Assembly: GCA_947488175.1 (NCBI GenBank)
Contig: CANKYO010000001.1
Coordinates: 434,001-498,000, forward strand
Source: an uncultured Paracoccaceae bacterium
GTDB taxonomy: Bacteria > Pseudomonadota > Alphaproteobacteria > Rhodobacterales > Rhodobacteraceae
Reading direction: 5' to 3'
DNA length: 64,000 nucleotides
Under the pieces are notes generated by a model. It did no database searches, had not been told where the DNA came from, and saw nothing but the letters and a program-made list of their open reading frames with translations. Positions 63,542-64,000 of the stretch are shown in pieces. How positions within the stretch are numbered: position 1 is the stretch's first letter; every line of letters begins with the position of its first letter. A program made the position numbers and the translations under genes.

Positions 63542-64000
63542 ATTATGCCCTTACCAGCATCGGATCCTGCGCGGGCTTTACGGCGTGTGCTCCATAACGC
63601 GAGACATAGAAAGAGACCGATCATCAGCAACGAAAACACGGTTGTGAGCGTCCCCAGGGCATAGAGAACGGGTGTGGTGACATTCGTCGTCATCCCGAAA
63701 ATCTCCAACGGCAGCGTATTGTAGCTGCCTGATGTCAGAAGGGTCCGGGCGAACTCATCATAGCTGAGTGTGAAGCCGAAAAGGGCGACCCCGATCAGCG
63801 ATGGCCCTATGATGGGCAGCACCACATGGCGCAGCGTCTGCCATGAGGTCGCACCAAGGTCGCGGGCCGCTTCCTCATAGCTTTTATCAAAGCGGTTGAA
63901 GACGGCAAACATGATCAGCAGGCCAAAGGGCAGCGTCCAAGTCAGCTGCGATCCGAAACCCGATGTCGACCAATGCACCTCAAGGCCCGATTGTGAAAAG
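63538..64000 (-). CDS. ABC transporter permease, PotC type, C-terminal part
   Basis: Inner-membrane permease, N-terminus outside the window; about 154 residues visible with the frame open to the last base. The EAA loop EEAARDLGATSWQTLRHVVLPII is complete, followed by LSYDEFARTLLTSGSYNTLPLEI, typical of spermidine/putrescine-type permeases that also serve hydantoin and other nitrogen compounds. Two last helices follow. The rest of the transporter should lie to the right. Confidence 0.88.
   Translation of the reverse strand, partial: FSQSGLEVHWSTSGFGSQLTWTLPFGLLIMFAVFNRFDKSYEEAARDLGATSWQTLRHVVLPIIGPSLIGVALFGFTLSYDEFARTLLTSGSYNTLPLEIFGMTTNVTTPVLYALGTLTTVFSLLMIGLFLCLALWSTRRKARAGSDAGKGIM

Overview
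The window looks like a chromosome or large-plasmid segment of a marine alphaproteobacterium of the Rhodobacteraceae (roseobacter type). The evidence is a Paracoccus-like sox gene order, a C4-pathway 5-aminolevulinate synthase, a rhizobial-style rhaSTPQUK rhamnose cluster, FnrL-like TTGAT-N4-ATCAA boxes, a class I PHA synthase and dense, overlapping operons. This assignment rests on gene content read by eye; no database search was run. I saw no rRNA, tRNA or CRISPR array.

Layout. (1) 1-5966: rhamnose uptake and entry, rhaS (5' end outside the window), rhaT, rhaP, rhaQ, rhaU, rhaK, with the last five genes joined by 4-bp ATGA overlaps. (2) 6303-7809: a VOC-fold protein and a DMT-family exporter. 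(3) 7793-17879: a self-contained catabolic cluster. A ROK repressor and a large PIG-L deacetylase face a CUT1 sugar ABC transporter that is co-transcribed with an argininosuccinate-lyase-fold enzyme and a PfkB kinase. A perfect 11-bp inverted repeat lies between the two arms. The substrate is unknown, and this is the best candidate for an undescribed pathway. (4) 17880-18917: degraded spacer. (5) 18947-34643: thiosulfate oxidation. Two metallo-beta-lactamase-fold genes (SoxG/SoxH type) run toward hemA and a DUF302 gene; then come soxFEDCB, soxAZYX, soxWV on the minus strand and soxS, soxR, soxT on the plus strand. Four related operator-like sites (ATTC-N8-GAAT core) precede the sox transcription units.

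(6) 34740-41230: an island with IS remnants and a decayed transglutaminase-like gene around an HlyD / RbbA-like / ABC-2 permease export operon whose last gene is frameshifted. (7) 41344-47045: sulfide and persulfide handling, with a carbonic-anhydrase-like protein, a persulfide-dioxygenase-type hydrolase, an SqrR/BigR-type repressor, a rhodanese, a SulP transporter, and a permease / thioredoxin / small Cys-protein operon. (8) 47293-55579: an EF-hand protein, PHA synthase, site-2 protease, phosphotransferase-ATPase fusion, SLC13 permease and phosphoribosyltransferase. FnrL-like boxes here suggest a low-oxygen regulon. (9) 55597-57711: broken genes (permease tail, outer-membrane barrel with an in-frame TAG, IS5-type fragment). 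(10) 57832-62602: phosphate transport (PiT and Na/Pi-PhoU) plus a small membrane protein and a cation/proton antiporter. (11) 62906-end: a hydantoin/Asp-Glu racemase-family enzyme and an ABC permease running off the window.

How the parts fit: regions 5 and 7 form one sulfur-oxidation neighbourhood, split by the efflux island. It is controlled by two related ArsR repressors, SoxR and the SqrR-like protein, each with a pair of cysteines 66 residues apart. The heme enzyme HemA sits inside the sox locus, where five c-type cytochromes or partners must be matured.
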